Shown in pieces: positions 50,835 to 61,121 of a stretch of 64,000 bases of DNA; positions within the stretch are counted from its first letter, which is position 1; each line of letters opens with the position of its first letter. Made by a program: the position numbers and the translations under genes. This stretch comes from Candidatus Saccharimonadota bacterium (lineage in GTDB: Bacteria > Patescibacteriota > Saccharimonadia > Saccharimonadales > Saccharimonadaceae), in the NCBI GenBank assembly GCA_016866755.1, contig VGLK01000001.1, positions 1-64,000 on the forward strand, written 5' to 3'. The notes beneath the pieces are model-generated. The model saw only the letters and a list, made by a program, of their open reading frames with translations. It had not been told where the DNA came from and did no database searches.

Positions 50835-53666
50835 ATGCCAGAGGTGATACGAGTACAGGGTGCCAGAGAGCACAACTTGAAAAATATCAGCGTCGAAATT
50901 CCGCGCGATAAATTAGTGATTATTACCGGTCTCTCTGGAAGTGGAAAATCTAGTCTAGCGTTTGATACCATTTACGCCGAAGGCCAGCGTCGTTATGTTG
51001 AAAGCCTAAGTAGTTACGCCCGACAATTTTTGGGAATTATGGACAAGCCGGACGTTGACAGTATTGACGGTCTAAGTCCGGCAATTTCAATCGACCAAAA
51101 ATCTACAAGTCGCAATCCGCGCTCAACCGTTGCGACGGTTACCGAAATTTACGATTACCTTCGCCTTTTATTTGCTCGAATTGGCGTGCCGCATTGTCCA
51201 ATTTGTGGCCAAGAAGTAGCCAGGCGAACGCCGCAAGCCATTATTGATGAAGTAATGAAAATAGAGCCAGGCACTCGATTGCAATTATTGGCACCTATCG
51301 TGAAAGATAAAAAAGGTGAATTTGCCCACATCCCCGAGCAGTATACCAGAATGGGATTTGCTCGTGCGCGAGTAGATGGCGTCGTGTATGCGTTAGATGA
51401 ATTTCCTGAGTTACAAAAAAACTTTAAGCACTCTATTGAAATTGTAGTTGATCGTATTGTTATGGCGTCAGATATGATGAGTCGAGTTTCACAAAGTGTG
51501 GAGCAGGCGCTTGAGTTATCGAAAGGTATGCTTGAATTACTGTATGCCGACACCGATGAAGTGGTTGCTTTTTCGCAGCGCTACGCCTGTCACGATCACC
51601 CGAACGAAGATATCCCTGAGCTAGAGCCACGCTTGTTTAGCTTTAACGCCCCGCAGGGTGCATGTCCGGTGTGTACGGGGCTTGGTAGTCGTCTTGAGGT
51701 TGATCCAGAGCTGGTTTTTAATCCTAGCCTTACAATAGCAGAGGGTTCAATTCGTCCGTATAACCGTGTTAATAGCGACGCATGGTACATGAAGCGGCTT
51801 GATGCGGTAGGTAACGCGCACGGCTTTTCGACACGAACTAAGGTGAGTGATCTATCGCCCGAGGCGATGGCGAAAATATTGTATGGAACAGGTAGTCAAA
51901 AGTATACAATTTCACTTGGCGCTGGGCGTACCTACCAAACTACGTACGAAGGGGTAATTCCTAATCTTGAGCGTCGGCACAAAGAGACCGATAGTGAGTT
52001 TATTCGTAAAGATATTGAGCGCTTTATGCGCGAGCGAAAGTGTACCGCCTGTAAAGGCGCTCGCCTTAAGCCAGTGGTGCTAGCAGTAACTGTGCACGGC
52101 TTTAGCATTGTTGATATCTGCAATCTTGGTGTCGACGACGCTCTAGATATGTTTACTAATAATTTACAATTAAGCGAACAAGAACAATTTATTGCCGCGC
52201 AGATTATGAAAGAGATTGTGGCTCGACTTGGTTTTATGAGCAATGTTGGTCTGAACTACCTAGAACTTGGTCGTGCCGCAAACACATTAAGTGGCGGTGA
52301 GGCGCAACGAATTCGCTTGGCAACGCAGATTGGCTCGGGGCTTCAGGGTGTGTTGTATGTGTTAGACGAACCATCAATTGGCTTGCACCAACGCGACAAC
52401 GACCGGCTGATCGCCACACTCAAACGCTTACGCGACCTTGGTAATACGGTTTTGGTAGTCGAGCACGATGAGGATACGATTCGAGCAGCTGATTATTTGC
52501 TTGACATTGGACCGGGTGCTGGCGTGCATGGTGGCCAAGTGATTGCCGCTGGAACTCCAAGTGAAGTTTCTCGTGTTGAAAATAGTATTACTGGTCGTTA
52601 TCTCTCTGGTGCTGAAAGTATTGCTGTTCCAAAAAAACGACGCACACTTGCACGCGATAGGCGACTCGTTATTAAAGGCGCGCGCGAAAATAATCTTAAA
52701 AAAATTGACGTAGCAATTCCCTTAGGTGTGATTACGGTAGTGAGCGGCGTAAGTGGTTCGGGTAAATCAACGCTTGTTAATGATATTTTAGCTAAAGAGC
52801 TATCTGCTCGTTTACACCGTGCGCAAACCGTGGCTGGTCTGCACGATGCAATTGAGGGCATTGAGCAGCTGGATAAAGCAATTGTAATTGACCAATCGCC
52901 TATTGGTCGTACGCCGCGTTCAAATCCAGCTACCTACACGGGTGTATTTACGCCAATTCGTGAATTATTTGCTGGTACTCCAGAAGCAAACATTCGTGGC
53001 TATAAAGCAGGGCGGTTTAGTTTTAACGTGAAGGGCGGACGCTGCGAAAATTGTCAGGGTGATGGGGTAATTAAAATTGAAATGCACTTTTTGCCAGACG
53101 TGTATGTAACCTGCGATGAGTGTAATGGCAAGCGTTATAACCGCGAAGCACTTGAAATTACGTACAAAGATAAGACAATTAGCGATGTACTTGAAATGAC
53201 GGTGGAGCAAGCAGCAAGTTTTTTTGAAAACGTACCGGCAATTTCACGAAAAATGAATACGCTTGTAGAAGTTGGACTTGGTTATATTCGCCTTGGACAA
53301 CCGGCGACTACGTTTTCGGGAGGAGAGGCGCAGCGAATTAAACTTGCCACCGAGCTTTCGCGTCGCTCAACTGGAAAAACTATGTATATTCTCGATGAAC
53401 CTACTACTGGTTTGCACAGTGCCGACGTTAAGCGACTACTTGCCATTTTGCAAAAGCTAGTAGAGGGTGGCAACAGTATGGTAATAATTGAGCATAATCT
53501 AGATGTAATTAAGACTGCCGACCATGTTATTGACATGGGACCAGAGGGTGGTCTTGGTGGAGGCGTAGTGGTAGGCGAAGGTACTCCAGAAGACATTGCG
53601 GCAAACGAAAAATCTCATACCGGAAAATATCTTAAACCGCTTTTAAAGTCTCGACGGAGTAAATAG
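50835..53666 (+). CDS. uvrA: Excinuclease ABC subunit A
   Basis: The 943-residue protein has two ABC ATPase halves (Walker [13 protein letters not shown] and [13 protein letters not shown]; signatures [12 protein letters not shown] and [12 protein letters not shown]) and Zn modules ([22 protein letters not shown] ... CDECNGK). It detects DNA lesions for nucleotide excision repair. The -10 TATACT (50820-50825, extended TGG) ends 9 nt before the ATG. No uvrB or uvrC is in the window. Confidence 0.97.
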   Translation: MPEVIRVQGAREHNLKNISVEIPRDKLVIITGLSGSGKSSLAFDTIYAEGQRRYVESLSSYARQFLGIMDKPDVDSIDGLSPAISIDQKSTSRNPRSTVATVTEIYDYLRLLFARIGVPHCPICGQEVARRTPQAIIDEVMKIEPGTRLQLLAPIVKDKKGEFAHIPEQYTRMGFARARVDGVVYALDEFPELQKNFKHSIEIVVDRIVMASDMMSRVSQSVEQALELSKGMLELLYADTDEVVAFSQRYACHDHPNEDIPELEPRLFSFNAPQGACPVCTGLGSRLEVDPELVFNPSLTIAEGSIRPYNRVNSDAWYMKRLDAVGNAHGFSTRTKVSDLSPEAMAKILYGTGSQKYTISLGAGRTYQTTYEGVIPNLERRHKETDSEFIRKDIERFMRERKCTACKGARLKPVVLAVTVHGFSIVDICNLGVDDALDMFTNNLQLSEQEQFIAAQIMKEIVARLGFMSNVGLNYLELGRAANTLSGGEAQRIRLATQIGSGLQGVLYVLDEPSIGLHQRDNDRLIATLKRLRDLGNTVLVVEHDEDTIRAADYLLDIGPGAGVHGGQVIAAGTPSEVSRVENSITGRYLSGAESIAVPKKRRTLARDRRLVIKGARENNLKKIDVAIPLGVITVVSGVSGSGKSTLVNDILAKELSARLHRAQTVAGLHDAIEGIEQLDKAIVIDQSPIGRTPRSNPATYTGVFTPIRELFAGTPEANIRGYKAGRFSFNVKGGRCENCQGDGVIKIEMHFLPDVYVTCDECNGKRYNREALEITYKDKTISDVLEMTVEQAASFFENVPAISRKMNTLVEVGLGYIRLGQPATTFSGGEAQRIKLATELSRRSTGKTMYILDEPTTGLHSADVKRLLAILQKLVEGGNSMVIIEHNLDVIKTADHVIDMGPEGGLGGGVVVGEGTPEDIAANEKSHTGKYLKPLLKSRRSK

Positions 53667-53707
53667 TAAGAATCCGCCGACAAATTGTGGTAATTAAAAC
53701 TCGGCTG

Positions 53708-54364
53708 TTAGCGTCGCTTAAGTAATACACGCAGCTGATGTTTGGTGCCGGTTATAATTCGTTCGCGACGCGTTTTATCTTGTAGAATGTGAATAATCAT
53801 TGGTAAAACAGACAGTAAAACAATAATAATGGCAACAACCTCAATGTTTATGCCCCAATTGGTAAGTTGTTGGCCAATAAAATAGCCAAGATAGGTGAAT
53901 AGAGTTACCCACAAAAAGCCGCCTACTACATTGTAAATAAAGAAAGTGCGGTAATTCATCTTGCTAGTGCCGGCAATGATTGGTGTAAAAGTGCGGACAA
54001 TCGGTACGAAGCGAGCTAGTACAATAGCTTTAGGGCCATGTTTATCAAAAAATTTTTCAGTTTCGATAAGGTATTCTTTTTTGAAAAAACGCGAGTTTGG
54101 TTTTTGAAAAAGTTTTCGTCCCACTCGATAGCCAAAGGCGTAGCCGACATTATCGCCCAGTACCGCTGCTAGCCACAGGAGCGCAACAAAAGCGTGAATG
54201 TTTATGTTAAAGGCGCCATTGCCGAGGTAAACAAGGTAGCCAGCAGCAAAAAGTAAGCTATCGCCCGGCAAGAAGAAGCCGATTAATAATCCAGATTCTG
54301 CAAAAATAACGAGTAGCACCGCAATAAAACCAATACTGGTAATAAAGTCTATTAAAGGTTCCAT
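53708..54364 (-). CDS. DedA/SNARE-associated family membrane protein
   Basis: The 218-residue protein has the DedA signature: FAESGLLIGFFLPGDSLLFAAG, LGDNVGYAFGYRVGR, FFDKHGPKAIVLARFVPIVRTFTPIIAG and later helices. Family members transport or flip lipid carriers such as undecaprenyl phosphate. The minus-strand -10 TATAGT (54372-54377, extended TGC) ends 7 nt before the ATG, so it is leaderless. Its promoter faces that of bL25. Confidence 0.9.
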   Translation of the reverse strand: MEPLIDFITSIGFIAVLLVIFAESGLLIGFFLPGDSLLFAAGYLVYLGNGAFNINIHAFVALLWLAAVLGDNVGYAFGYRVGRKLFQKPNSRFFKKEYLIETEKFFDKHGPKAIVLARFVPIVRTFTPIIAGTSKMNYRTFFIYNVVGGFLWVTLFTYLGYFIGQQLTNWGINIEVVAIIIVLLSVLPMIIHILQDKTRRERIITGTKHQLRVLLKRR

Positions 54365-54387
54365 TTTTTAAACTATAGCAAAAAACT

Positions 54388-54400
54388 GCTATAATAGTAA
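54388..54400 (+). promoter_or_regulatory. Extended -10 promoter of the bL25 gene
   Basis: TGC-TATAAT stands about 55 nt before the bL25 start, leaving a leader with an imperfect hairpin and AAGGAGGAG. The oppositely directed dedA -10 is only about 15 bp away. Confidence 0.7.
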
Positions 54401-54453
54401 CACCACTAAAGGTAATATTTCCGGACAAATATCCGAATATAAGGAGGAGAAGT

Positions 54454-55218
54454 ATGGGAAATAAGATTACACTAGCAGTAGAAAAGCGTGAAATATATGG
54501 CAAAAAAGTTGCCAAACTACGCAAGGAAGCACTTGTGCCAGGAGTAATGTACGGGGCATCAATTGAGCCTACTAACATTCAGGCGCCATTAAATATGGTA
54601 GAAAAAGTTGTGAAAGAGGCTGGCCTTCATAGTCCGGTGCATATAACACTTGGCAAAAAGAAAAATATTGCAATGATTAAAGATGTCGATGTTGATCCGG
54701 TAAAAGGGAGCGTACGTCACGTGGCGTTTCATGCGGTAAAACAAAACGAAGCTGTAATTGCCGAAGTGCCAATTAAGCTTGTAGGCGAAGGTGAAAGCGC
54801 GGCCGAAAAGGCTGGGCTTGTAGTGCTTCAGGCGCTTGAACATGTAGAGATTAAGGCGCTTCCAATGGATTTGCCAGAATCGCTCGAGGCCGACATCACC
54901 GGTCTTGTGTCTCCTGGTGATCGCGTATTAGTTGGCGATATTACTATTCCTAAGGGAGTAGAACTGGTTGATAATGACGATGGTCGTGAAGGTACCGACG
55001 ATGATGAGCAATCAATTAAAGATCTTGTAGTTGCTAATGTGTACGAACCGGGCGCTTTGGCGGCTGCAAACGAAGCTGCAGGTGGCGACGCTGAAGACGA
55101 ATCTGAAGTAGATTCAGAAAATGGAAGCGACACACCACAAGATACTCAAGACAGTGAGAATCGACCGGGCGGAAAAGGTCAGGACGAACCTAAGCAGTCT
55201 AACGTAGACGCTAAGTAA
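54454..55218 (+). CDS. rplY: Ribosomal protein bL25 (CTC form) with acidic tail
   Basis: The L25 domain (KRIYGKK-like KREIYGKKVAKLRKEALVPGVMYG) binds 5S rRNA; the following beta domain (VKGSVRHVAFHAV ... PGDRVLVGDI) matches the longer CTC/TL5 form. Beyond residue 200 an acidic, Asn/Gly/Gln-rich tail extends to 254, longer than usual. A strong AAGGAGGAG precedes the ATG. Confidence 0.94.
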   Translation: MGNKITLAVEKREIYGKKVAKLRKEALVPGVMYGASIEPTNIQAPLNMVEKVVKEAGLHSPVHITLGKKKNIAMIKDVDVDPVKGSVRHVAFHAVKQNEAVIAEVPIKLVGEGESAAEKAGLVVLQALEHVEIKALPMDLPESLEADITGLVSPGDRVLVGDITIPKGVELVDNDDGREGTDDDEQSIKDLVVANVYEPGALAAANEAAGGDAEDESEVDSENGSDTPQDTQDSENRPGGKGQDEPKQSNVDAK

Positions 55219-55231
55219 GCAGTAATTTCTT

Positions 55232-55273
55232 AAATACGCGCGCTGATTTGCACTCGGCGCGTGTATTTTATTT
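55232..55273 (+). terminator. Intrinsic terminator of the bL25 gene
   Basis: Arms 55232-55243 and 55257-55268 (AAATACGCGCGC and complement, one G-U) are followed by TATTTTG. It lies 14 nt past the rplY stop. Confidence 0.85.
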
Positions 55274-55301
55274 TGACATAACTACACTTTTAGTGTAAAG
55301 T
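55273..55301 (+). promoter_or_regulatory. Promoter with central palindromic operator
   Basis: TTGACA (55273-55278), 17 bp, TAAAGT (55296-55301). Between them TACACT-TTT-AGTGTA (55283-55297) is a perfect palindrome, placed to be an operator blocking polymerase. It drives the gene at 55315. Confidence 0.65.
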
Positions 55302-55314
55302 TGCGGTAAGATTT

Positions 55315-56364
55315 ATGGCGAAAAAAATAACAAAAAACTTTTCAGAGTCTTGTCGAAAGCGTGAGGCTTGTACGTTAGCGGACTTAACATGTCCTACTCG
55401 TGAACGCGAGATGACGCTCGCTACATCTCACCCTCTGCTTCCGGCAGAATCGCTCTGTATTGATGCACTTATGTCTCGCGCACCTAGTCGGCGAAAAAAT
55501 CCGTATAATGATTTAATTGCAGACGCCGAGGATAGTTTAGAACTTGCGCTTGCGCACCCTGAAATGCGAGATAGACAAAACTTTTTTTCTCGTTATCTTA
55601 ATATTACCGATGAGCTGGGTGTTATGAGAGACGAGAATCAACCGCCAACTTCGCAGCAGCTACGCGTTGATATTATGAGCGCATTTAAGCCAGCATTTGA
55701 GGCGCGAATTGCACGACGCGCGCCAACTTACAAAGAAATAATGATGACGCATGTAGCGTTGGGCGAGTGGGCTGAATATTTTTCCACCAAGGTAATGGCG
55801 AATAATTTTGAGGCGTCTCTCTCTGCGAAATCGAATCTATTTAAGCACAAAAAACAACTGGCACATTTGGCGACAGAGGTGGATATCATGCAGCTTTTAA
55901 CCCGCGTTGGATCGAGTGATGTGTTTCCGTGGCCAACTACTTCAAGAGAAGAGTCGAGTCATAAGCGCCCATGGAATAATCACGATTTTTATATATTAGA
56001 AGATTATGGCGACGCCCCTCGCAAAGTACCGCCAGTGCAGGTTAAAACCTCTAAGGGTTCATCTGGCTATAAAGACGTAGCAATTATAAAGCACTACTCA
56101 GTTCTTACTCCGTACCGCGAAAAAAATGCCAGCGAGGCAGCGAACTTGCGTTATTATGTTGCAGCAGCAACAGATGAATATGAATGGCAAGCGCAGAGCG
56201 GTATTGATAAGTTACCTCCTCAGCCCTCGTTAAGAGATTTATTACGCGAAGAACAGCAGCAAGGTACGCGTGCTATGGACGATGGTCGACGTAATTTACT
56301 TGAACTCGCTTCGAGCAATGTAATTAGTATGATATTTTCTCAAGTAGATACTACTCCTCAATAA
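55315..56364 (+). CDS. Putative PD-(D/E)xK-type nuclease, unknown family
   Basis: The 349-residue soluble protein has a Cys-containing N-terminus (SCRKREACTLADLTC), a helical middle and a C-terminal part with EVDIMQLLTRVGSSD, NNHDFYILEDYGD and PPVQVKTSKGSSG. The order Glu, Asp, Gln-x-Lys in helix-strand-strand context resembles the PD-(D/E)xK nuclease core (E about 196, D about 225, QVK about 242). A palindromic operator lies in its promoter. It overlaps the convergent ABC gene by 14 nt. The fold call is tentative; no close family recognised. Confidence 0.55.
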   Translation: MAKKITKNFSESCRKREACTLADLTCPTREREMTLATSHPLLPAESLCIDALMSRAPSRRKNPYNDLIADAEDSLELALAHPEMRDRQNFFSRYLNITDELGVMRDENQPPTSQQLRVDIMSAFKPAFEARIARRAPTYKEIMMTHVALGEWAEYFSTKVMANNFEASLSAKSNLFKHKKQLAHLATEVDIMQLLTRVGSSDVFPWPTTSREESSHKRPWNNHDFYILEDYGDAPRKVPPVQVKTSKGSSGYKDVAIIKHYSVLTPYREKNASEAANLRYYVAAATDEYEWQAQSGIDKLPPQPSLRDLLREEQQQGTRAMDDGRRNLLELASSNVISMIFSQVDTTPQ

Positions 56365-58102
56365 ACCCGCCGCTTTGGTGACTCCATAGGTGTGCATATG
56401 TACCGTTTGGCAGTCTTAGTAACTCTTGATGTGTGCCATCTTCAATAACTTTGCCGTGACTGAGTACAATTATGCGATCAAGCTTGGCGATAGTTGAGAG
56501 CCGATGAGCGATGACAATTGAGGTGCGACCTTTCATAAGTTTTTCAAGCGCATCTTGAATTAGCCGTTCGCTTTCACTATCGAGCGCCGAGGTTGCTTCA
56601 TCGAGCAAAAGAATTGGCGCGTCTTTTAAAATAGCGCGAGCAATGGCAATTCGCTGTCGCTGACCACCTGATAGTTTTACTCCGCGTTCGCCAACTAGCG
56701 TGTCGAGCCCTTCAGGAAGTTGATTAATAAATTCCATTGCGTGCGCCTTGTGTGCGGCATTAACTATTTCTTCATCGCTTGCATTTGGTTTACCGTACGC
56801 TATATTTTCGCGTAAACTACGGTGAAACATTAGCGGCTCTTGAGGTACATATGCTATTGATTGTCGTAAACTCTTTTGCGTAACACTGCGAAGTGAATGG
56901 TTGCCAATTTTTATATCTCCTTGGCTAGGGTCGCTAAAGCGAAGAAGCAGCTGAGTGATTGTTGATTTTCCGGCACCAGAATGACCTACTAGCCCTACTT
57001 TTTGACCTTTCTTGATAGTGAGCGAAATGTGGTGTAAAACATCTGCTTTACTATCGCTGTAGCGAAAAGAGACGTCATCGAGAACGATATCGGCATTAGT
57101 AGGCGGCAACTCTGTGGCATTTTTGGCGTCGTGAATTGTATTTTTAGTATCGAGAATATCTGTCATTGGAGCAGCTTCAAGGAATGCCTGGTCGAATCCA
57201 TTTATAATGTCGCCCAGCGCAAATATTTGCGACGCAATTCGTTGCAGATATGTGAGCGTAAAGATGGCTGAAGCTATATCCATCTGCCCGTTTGAAACCA
57301 GATAGATAGACAGACTTATTGCAATAATTTGTATTATTACCATAAGACCGAGACGGGCAGAACCTTCGATAGATATAAATCCTATATCTTTAATAAACGA
57401 CTTCTCAAATCGTGTGTTTAGCGTTTTTAAATCTTGCATTTCGGTTTGTTCACCGGCGAACGTCTTAACAATCAAGTTGTTGGTCACAGCATCCGCCACA
57501 TGTCCATTAATGTCGCCCGATAACGTTTTTCGTTCATGTCGCCACGGCGCACGCTTTTTTATACTCCAGCGTATTTCAATAATTAAGCCTATAATGAGCA
57601 CTAAAATCGCACCTGCCACCAGCAGAGACTCTGTAGCGAGGATACTAAGACCAACGACAAGTGATAAAATAAACCCGATGGTTCGAATAGCGAGCAAATC
57701 TTGCAAAATTACCTCTGCGCGAATAAAGTCGCTGTAACGAGTAGTAAGTGCACCAACTTTTTGCGAGGTAAAGAAATCGACATCTTTGTTTATAAGCTTG
57801 CCAAACACACTATTCGAAAGTTTTGTGCGAATTTTAGCCTCATGCCGAGTAAGGGTTAAAAAACCTGACAAGTTAAGAATAATACCAAGCGCACCAGCGG
57901 CAATTGCCCAAAAGAGTGCTTGCTGTGCTGCTGAACTGTTGTTCTCGGTAAGCGAGCCGATAGATTGCGCAAAAAAGTAAGGCACAAGGGTGTCGATAAG
58001 TAGAGAGGCGACGGGTATAGCGCTCAGCATAAAAAAGAAACTGAGTTTGTGTTGCTTAACTTGTTGCCAGTAATAATGAAGGGTGCGCTTGTTGGTGCTC
58101 AT
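56351..58102 (-). CDS. ABC exporter (fused permease-ATPase, MsbA-like)
   Basis: A six-helix type IV ABC transmembrane domain (about residues 18-310) is followed by a nucleotide-binding domain with Walker A GHSGAGKSTITQ, Q-loop, signature LSGGQRQRIAIARAIL, Walker B ILLLDEATSALD and the switch His in IAHRLST. Length 583 fits a homodimeric lipid, peptide or drug exporter; the substrate is unknown. AGGAG stands about 10 nt before the ATG. Confidence 0.93.
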   Translation of the reverse strand: MSTNKRTLHYYWQQVKQHKLSFFFMLSAIPVASLLIDTLVPYFFAQSIGSLTENNSSAAQQALFWAIAAGALGIILNLSGFLTLTRHEAKIRTKLSNSVFGKLINKDVDFFTSQKVGALTTRYSDFIRAEVILQDLLAIRTIGFILSLVVGLSILATESLLVAGAILVLIIGLIIEIRWSIKKRAPWRHERKTLSGDINGHVADAVTNNLIVKTFAGEQTEMQDLKTLNTRFEKSFIKDIGFISIEGSARLGLMVIIQIIAISLSIYLVSNGQMDIASAIFTLTYLQRIASQIFALGDIINGFDQAFLEAAPMTDILDTKNTIHDAKNATELPPTNADIVLDDVSFRYSDSKADVLHHISLTIKKGQKVGLVGHSGAGKSTITQLLLRFSDPSQGDIKIGNHSLRSVTQKSLRQSIAYVPQEPLMFHRSLRENIAYGKPNASDEEIVNAAHKAHAMEFINQLPEGLDTLVGERGVKLSGGQRQRIAIARAILKDAPILLLDEATSALDSESERLIQDALEKLMKGRTSIVIAHRLSTIAKLDRIIVLSHGKVIEDGTHQELLRLPNGTYAHLWSHQSGGFIEE

Positions 58103-58278
58103 AAAATATAACTCCTATCGGTTAGGTATTTCTCGCTGTACGGAAGCTGCAAAGTGACTGGTTGCACCCTGTAGTCGTCAGGAGAAAATATTAAATAAAG
58201 AGATAGAGGATTTTTAATAAAAAATCATAGCTGTAGCCCCAGTATACCACGGCTTTAATCTGCGGTATAATAATAAAT

Positions 58279-59193
58279 ATGCAAAAAATCCTTTTATACT
58301 ATAAATTCTTTCCGCTGTCTGATCCGGAAGCGGTTAAACTGTGGCAAAAAACTCTGTGCGACTCGCTGGGCTTAAAGGGGCGGATTCTTATTTCTAAACA
58401 TGGCATAAATGGTACGGTTGGCGGCGATATTGACGCGTTAAAGGCGTATATTAAAGTGACTAAAAGCTATCAAGGTTTTCATGATACTGTTTTTAAATGG
58501 AGCGACGGAGGGGCAGACGATTTTCCACGTATGAGCGTGAAGGCACGTAAGGAAATTGTAGGTTTTCAAGCGCCCGATGAAGTAGAAGTAGACGAGCGTG
58601 GGATAAAAAATGGCGGCATTCACCTAAAGCCGCATCAGGTGCATGAGTTGGTTGAAAAACATGGTAATGATGTAGTTTTTTTTGATGGCCGCAATGCGCA
58701 CGAGGCGAGTATTGGTAAATTCAAAAATGCTATTGTGCCCGACACAAACACCAGCCGGGATTTTATTCCAGAGCTTGAAAGTGGTAAGTACGATAATTTA
58801 AAAAACAAAAAAGTTATTACGTACTGCACGGGAGGAATACGCTGCGAAATTCTCTCTAGCCTTATGAAAAATCGCGGCTTTAGCGAGGTGTATCAAATTG
58901 ACGGTGGCATTGTAAAGTATGGCGAAGCCTATGGTGATGATGGATTGTGGGAAGGTAGTTTGCGAGTATTTGATGATCGTATGACGATTGATTTTTCGGA
59001 TTCTACAAAAACAATTGGCAGCTGTACACACTGTAGCGGACCGACTAACAATTTTGAAAATTGCAAAGAAGTTAGTTGTAATGATCTTGTGCTGATTTGC
59101 CTTAATTGTAAAAACGATGAATCTAGACTCTTTCATAGCCAAGCTTGTAACGAGCGTCACACGGCTAAAATTGGTGCTGCGCCAAGTGCATAG
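58279..59193 (+). CDS. trhO: Rhodanese-like tRNA uridine hydroxylase TrhO
   Basis: TrhO uses oxygen to make 5-hydroxyuridine at position 34 of tRNAs. The protein has the UPF0176 N-terminal domain ([29 protein letters not shown]), a rhodanese domain with the active Cys in [11 protein letters not shown], and a C-terminal Cys cluster ([25 protein letters not shown]). The -10 TATAAT (58266-58271) ends 7 nt before the ATG. Confidence 0.93.
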   Translation: MQKILLYYKFFPLSDPEAVKLWQKTLCDSLGLKGRILISKHGINGTVGGDIDALKAYIKVTKSYQGFHDTVFKWSDGGADDFPRMSVKARKEIVGFQAPDEVEVDERGIKNGGIHLKPHQVHELVEKHGNDVVFFDGRNAHEASIGKFKNAIVPDTNTSRDFIPELESGKYDNLKNKKVITYCTGGIRCEILSSLMKNRGFSEVYQIDGGIVKYGEAYGDDGLWEGSLRVFDDRMTIDFSDSTKTIGSCTHCSGPTNNFENCKEVSCNDLVLICLNCKNDESRLFHSQACNERHTAKIGAAPSA

Positions 59194-59236
59194 TAATTCG
59201 CCTAAGCAATCAATCGCGTTAATTGATTAGGTAAAT

Positions 59237-59255
59237 GCTGGGGTACGGCCCCAGC
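59237..59255 (-). terminator. GC-rich hairpin after the T4SS operon
   Basis: GCTGGGG/CCCCAGC around a 5-nt loop, with a second AATCAAT/ATTGATT stem just to its left. It lies between the converging trhO gene and the leftward secretion operon. No U-run is present. Confidence 0.5.
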
Positions 59256-59324
59256 GACCGGCTCTAGAATTCCATCACGAGTCGAGAGCTTGCTCGGTAT
59301 TTGCGAAACTAACTGCGTAGGCCT

Positions 59325-60503
59325 CTAGTCGAGAGAGACGCCGCGTTCTTTTAGAAACGCAACAGGATCGATGAACGCATTCTCGTCGTTCGGATCCTTC
59401 GTTATCATGAAGTGCAGGTGCGGGCCACTTGATCCACCAGTGCTACCAACGTAGCCAATCACGTCTCCGGCTTTAACCTCGCCGCCTTCAACGATGCCGT
59501 CAGCTCGGCTTTGCTGGTGGGCGTAGCCGGACAAAATGTCGCCGCCGTGATCGATGTAGGTGACGTAACCACCCCACGCTGGATTGAACTCGTCGCGCAG
59601 GAGTGCCACAACGCCATCGGCAATGGCGTAAATTGGTTCGCCGCCAGCTGTTGGGTAGGCGAAATCGGCACCGTTATGTAGCATGTTGCCCCGACCAAGG
59701 GGGTCGTTGCGCCAACCAAACTCTGAAAGGTACTGATAACCTTCATCGAGCGGTGACTGCCATTCGTCGGCAATTTGGCGCTGAACCTTGCTGTCTCGCT
59801 CGCAGCGATCAAGCATTGATTCAACCTTTTCCATGGCGGTTGTCGATCCACTAGGCTCTTCCTCTTGCGAGGAATTGGCCAAAATATCACGAGCAACTGC
59901 CTCACGCTGAGCTGGCTCCCAGTGGGCGCCGTACGCAGCCGGATCAGGTTTTTGCACTTGTAGGGCAGTTTCAAGTAGTGGTAAACCTTCACGACCAGGA
60001 ACGATGTCGAGCTCGTCGTAAAACCGGTTAATTGAATACACCGGATTCATAATTTGCTCGGCCGTACCCCAATGTGGTTGACCGTCACCGCCCATAACGC
60101 CGGGGCGTTGCTGGTAGATACCAAGACTGTCACGATCGCCATAGCTGAGGTTTAGCAGGTTAGATTCCTGCATCGCCACTGCGAGAGCAAGCGTGATGTC
60201 GTAGTCGCTGTGACCACGTTCGTACCCAATGCCGATAATGAGTTCGGCATTTTTGCGTTGCTCGTTGTCGTCTCGTCCGAACTGCTGATCGTAGGCGGCG
60301 AAATAGCTTTCGGCTGTATCGCCGTCACCGAGATTGACACCAATTGGATTTGAAATCGAACCCAGCGCTTCGCAGTTGCCAGCGTTTTCGATGCTTTGCT
60401 GTGTAAGGGCAATGAATCCCAAAACTACAGCTACCACACCAACAAAGACGAATACAAGGAGGCCGACGAGGCAGCCTCCGGTTTTTCTAACCATACTGCT
60501 CAT
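59325..60503 (-). CDS. T4SS-associated lytic transglycosylase with M23 peptidase domain
   Basis: From ATG 60503 (AGGGGG upstream) the protein has a membrane anchor (about residues 8-34), a transglycosylase-like helical domain (about 85-210, AVAMQESNLLNL with the likely catalytic Glu, then SLGIYQQRPG) and a C-terminal LytM/M23 peptidase (about 265-385) with HNGADF and HLHF zinc motifs. It would open the wall for the secretion channel, combining glycosidic and peptide cleavage. It is the last gene of the leftward operon. Confidence 0.87.
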   Translation of the reverse strand: MSSMVRKTGGCLVGLLVFVFVGVVAVVLGFIALTQQSIENAGNCEALGSISNPIGVNLGDGDTAESYFAAYDQQFGRDDNEQRKNAELIIGIGYERGHSDYDITLALAVAMQESNLLNLSYGDRDSLGIYQQRPGVMGGDGQPHWGTAEQIMNPVYSINRFYDELDIVPGREGLPLLETALQVQKPDPAAYGAHWEPAQREAVARDILANSSQEEEPSGSTTAMEKVESMLDRCERDSKVQRQIADEWQSPLDEGYQYLSEFGWRNDPLGRGNMLHNGADFAYPTAGGEPIYAIADGVVALLRDEFNPAWGGYVTYIDHGGDILSGYAHQQSRADGIVEGGEVKAGDVIGYVGSTGGSSGPHLHFMITKDPNDENAFIDPVAFLKERGVSLD

Positions 60504-60527
60504 CGTGTGCACCCCCTCTAGGTGTCA

Positions 60528-61121
60528 TTAGTCAAACGGATAGGTTTGGCTATCAATGCGCCATTGGCCGTCTGCTTGAACCCACACGGTTGAAAGTGTT
60601 GGTGCAGTGAAACCGCTGACGAAAGTGTCACCATCGTATTTCTCGATGATGACGCCTGCGATCGATACGAAACGTACCGAATCGTCTCTGTTGGCCGGTT
60701 CCGATAGAATCATCGGGCGCGGTTCTTCGTGACGATTGAGAACTTTTGCGTACAGGGTTGAATCCGTAGGGATCGATGGATTGGCCTCGCGGAAGGTTGG
60801 CGTACTGATGTTGCCGATTAGCTGCTCGCGCAGCTGCGGGTCTTCAGTGTGCCACGCCTCCATAAAGTCAAGAATCCGCAGCTCAAACTCGCTGATCGGC
60901 TGACGCGTTGGACTCTCGCGAGGCGTGGGTGCAGGTGATGAGGTGGCTGGTGATGGTGCGCTAGATACGTCGCTGACAATCGGAGGAGCCTCGAGTGCCA
61001 GAGAAGACGAATCCTCCCGGCGCTCGAGCACTCCCCAGATAGCTGCAACAATCAGCCCCACGATCACCACACCCAGCACTACCTGCGAAAATTTTACTTC
61101 TCGTAGTAGTTGCTTGAGCAT
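60528..61121 (-). CDS. Membrane-anchored T4SS operon protein, VirB8-like position
   Basis: The protein has a short cytosolic start, one membrane helix (about residues 14-34), a Ser/Pro-rich linker and a compact external domain of about 120 residues (FELRILDFMEAWHTEDPQL ... TVWVQADGQWRIDSQTY) reminiscent of NTF2-like/VirB8 periplasmic folds. GAGAGGAG precedes ATG 61121, which overlaps the upstream stop (TGATG). The VirB8-like role is inferred from topology and operon position. Confidence 0.7.
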   Translation of the reverse strand: MLKQLLREVKFSQVVLGVVIVGLIVAAIWGVLERREDSSSLALEAPPIVSDVSSAPSPATSSPAPTPRESPTRQPISEFELRILDFMEAWHTEDPQLREQLIGNISTPTFREANPSIPTDSTLYAKVLNRHEEPRPMILSEPANRDDSVRFVSIAGVIIEKYDGDTFVSGFTAPTLSTVWVQADGQWRIDSQTYPFD

